Source: Mycolicibacterium cosmeticum (GTDB lineage: Bacteria; Actinomycetota; Actinomycetes; Mycobacteriales; Mycobacteriaceae). Taken from it: DNA of 64,000 nucleotides. How positions within the stretch are numbered: position 1 is the first letter of the stretch; each line of letters opens with the position of its first letter. A program made the translations under genes and the position numbers. The stretch is taken from the NCBI RefSeq assembly GCF_000613185.1, contig NZ_CCBB010000002.1, forward strand, positions 620,001-684,000. Direction: 5' to 3'. This document shows, in pieces, positions 63,271 to 64,000 of the stretch. The notes below the pieces were generated by a model. That model was not told the origin of the DNA. It saw only the letters and a list, made by a program, of their open reading frames with translations, and did no database searches.

Positions 63271-63906
63271 TCAGTGCGCGCCGGTGAGGCGGCGACGCAG
63301 CTCGGCGTTCTCGGCTTCCAGCGTTTCGATCCGGCCCTGCAGCCCGGCGAGGGCGTGCTCGAGCTCGGCGACACTGAAGCGCGGGGTGATGTGTTGCGGG
63401 CAGTTCCAGTCGTATGCGTCGACGGACACCACGACGGAGCGTTCGACCACCGCGTCGTAGGCCGGATCGGCCAACGAGCGGGCCAACTCGGGGTCGGCCT
63501 CCGCCGAGGCGATGCGCGCGTGGCCGAAGAGCTTCAGACGGGTGCGCCGCGCATAGTCCACGGCGATGACGGCCACCCTGCCGTCACCGCTCAGATTGCC
63601 TGTGCTGATGTACTGCAGGTTGCCCCTGAAATCCGCCCACGCGATCGTGTGCTCATCCAGGATGTGCACGAATCCCTTTGAACCGCCGCGGAATTGCACG
63701 TACGGCCACCCGGTTTGGCTGACCGTGGCCAGGTAGAAGCTGTCCCGCTGCCGCAGGAATTCCTGCTCGTCATCGGTCAGGGGATCCGGCCCGGCGGACG
63801 CGCCGCCGGCGACCGCCTTGCGCCGGTAGAAGGTGTCGCTGCCGTGTTCACTTTGAGCTTGCTGGACGTCGGCGGTGAAAGCGATGGCCGGGTAGTGCTT
63901 GCTCAT
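63271..63906 (-). CDS. PNPOx-family flavoprotein
   Basis: A 211-residue protein of the pyridoxamine-phosphate oxidase-like split-barrel fold: SFYLATVSQTGWPYVQFRGG, FVHILDEHTIAWADFRGNLQ and VAVIAVDYARRTRLKLFGHA. A C-terminal coiled helix (LQGRIETLEAENAELRRRL) is a likely oligomerisation element. ATG 63906 has AAGGAG 7 bases upstream. It lies 42 bases before the MOSC fusion in the same direction, as often found, so the two may act together on a flavin-dependent redox step. Confidence 0.88.
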   Translation of the reverse strand: MSKHYPAIAFTADVQQAQSEHGSDTFYRRKAVAGGASAGPDPLTDDEQEFLRQRDSFYLATVSQTGWPYVQFRGGSKGFVHILDEHTIAWADFRGNLQYISTGNLSGDGRVAVIAVDYARRTRLKLFGHARIASAEADPELARSLADPAYDAVVERSVVVSVDAYDWNCPQHITPRFSVAELEHALAGLQGRIETLEAENAELRRRLTGAH

Positions 63907-63948
63907 GACCCACTCCTTGGCGTGGCTGCAGGTCACTCACCTTACGGG

Positions 63949-64000
63949 TCACAACCTTCCCATGAAGTCGCGAATGTAGCCGCTGATTTCCTCGCCATGC
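63949..64000 (-). CDS. 3' end of a gene entering the window (partial)
   Basis: On the minus strand the window edge reads HGEEISGYIRDFMGRL to a TGA at 63951-63949. This looks like a real C-terminus, possibly of an alpha/beta hydrolase, but too little is present to assign it. The start is outside the window. Confidence 0.35.
   Translation of the reverse strand, partial: HGEEISGYIRDFMGRL

Overview
The window is high-GC DNA whose gene content fits a soil-type actinobacterium, most likely a rapidly growing mycobacterium (Mycolicibacterium-like). The pointers are F420-type luciferase-like oxidoreductases, a PPOX-class F420 oxidoreductase, FadE- and FadD-type fatty-acid enzymes, many TetR regulators, an IS481 element of a common mycobacterial type, frequent GTG starts and ATGA/GTGA overlaps. 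Assignment to a species is not possible from this sequence alone. No rRNA, tRNA, CRISPR array or prophage was seen.

Layout. 0-3.8 kb is decaying: a tautomerase fragment, an aldo/keto reductase with three frameshifts, a broken AraC regulator, then an intact VapC/Phd-type toxin-antitoxin pair. 3.8-10.6 kb is one leftward operon for hydantoin-like compounds: two DUF917 (S-methyl-thiohydantoin desulfurase-like) proteins, a HyuA-type hydantoinase/oxoprolinase, an NCS1 permease and a PucR regulator, with the 3' stub of a lost gene at its upstream end. 10.6-16.7 kb holds a luciferase-like oxidoreductase, an isochorismatase-family hydrolase, a secreted protein, a quinone-reductase-like gene with a divergent TetR, a ParD-like/zeta toxin-antitoxin module with a double palindromic operator, and a lipoprotein. 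17.0-18.1 kb is an IS481-family element with a perfect ACTAGG target duplication, inserted into the 3' end of a marR gene. 18.1-30.6 kb is accessory oxidoreductase territory: three intact aldo/keto reductases, SDRs, a frameshifted alcohol dehydrogenase, a ThiD-like kinase overlapping a GMC oxidoreductase, an F420-type LLM enzyme and a darcynin-like protein.

30.8-51.9 kb looks like a large catabolic locus. An MFS transporter, SDR and TetR lead into a tightly overlapping operon: LLM monooxygenase, two enoyl-CoA hydratases, acyl-CoA ligase, creatininase-like hydrolase, flavin reductase and MmgE/PrpD. A second ligase and a second, paralogous TetR follow. A palindrome of the form GTKAAY-N4-ATTMAC occurs upstream of four of its transcripts, and at two it overlaps a good -10 box. 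Next come an E1-E2-acyl-CoA dehydrogenase operon without an E3 gene, a divergent Lrp regulator and a third ligase. A plausible reading, which is inference, is uptake of a cyclic compound, oxygenation by a two-component flavin monooxygenase, hydrolytic opening, CoA activation and beta-oxidation-like breakdown. The substrate cannot be named.

52-64 kb is more ordinary: an ECF sigma factor, a WYL regulator, SnoaL-like and SRPBCC proteins, a methyltransferase, an F420 oxidoreductase, a thiamine-binding protein, a DHFR-like reductase, a large FadE behind a 10-bp palindrome, a DUF1905-PIN-like fusion, a DUF1348 pseudogene with an internal deletion, a LysR regulator, a MOSC-ferredoxin reductase fusion and a PNPOx-like flavoprotein. 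The last bases hold the 3' end of a gene running in from outside.
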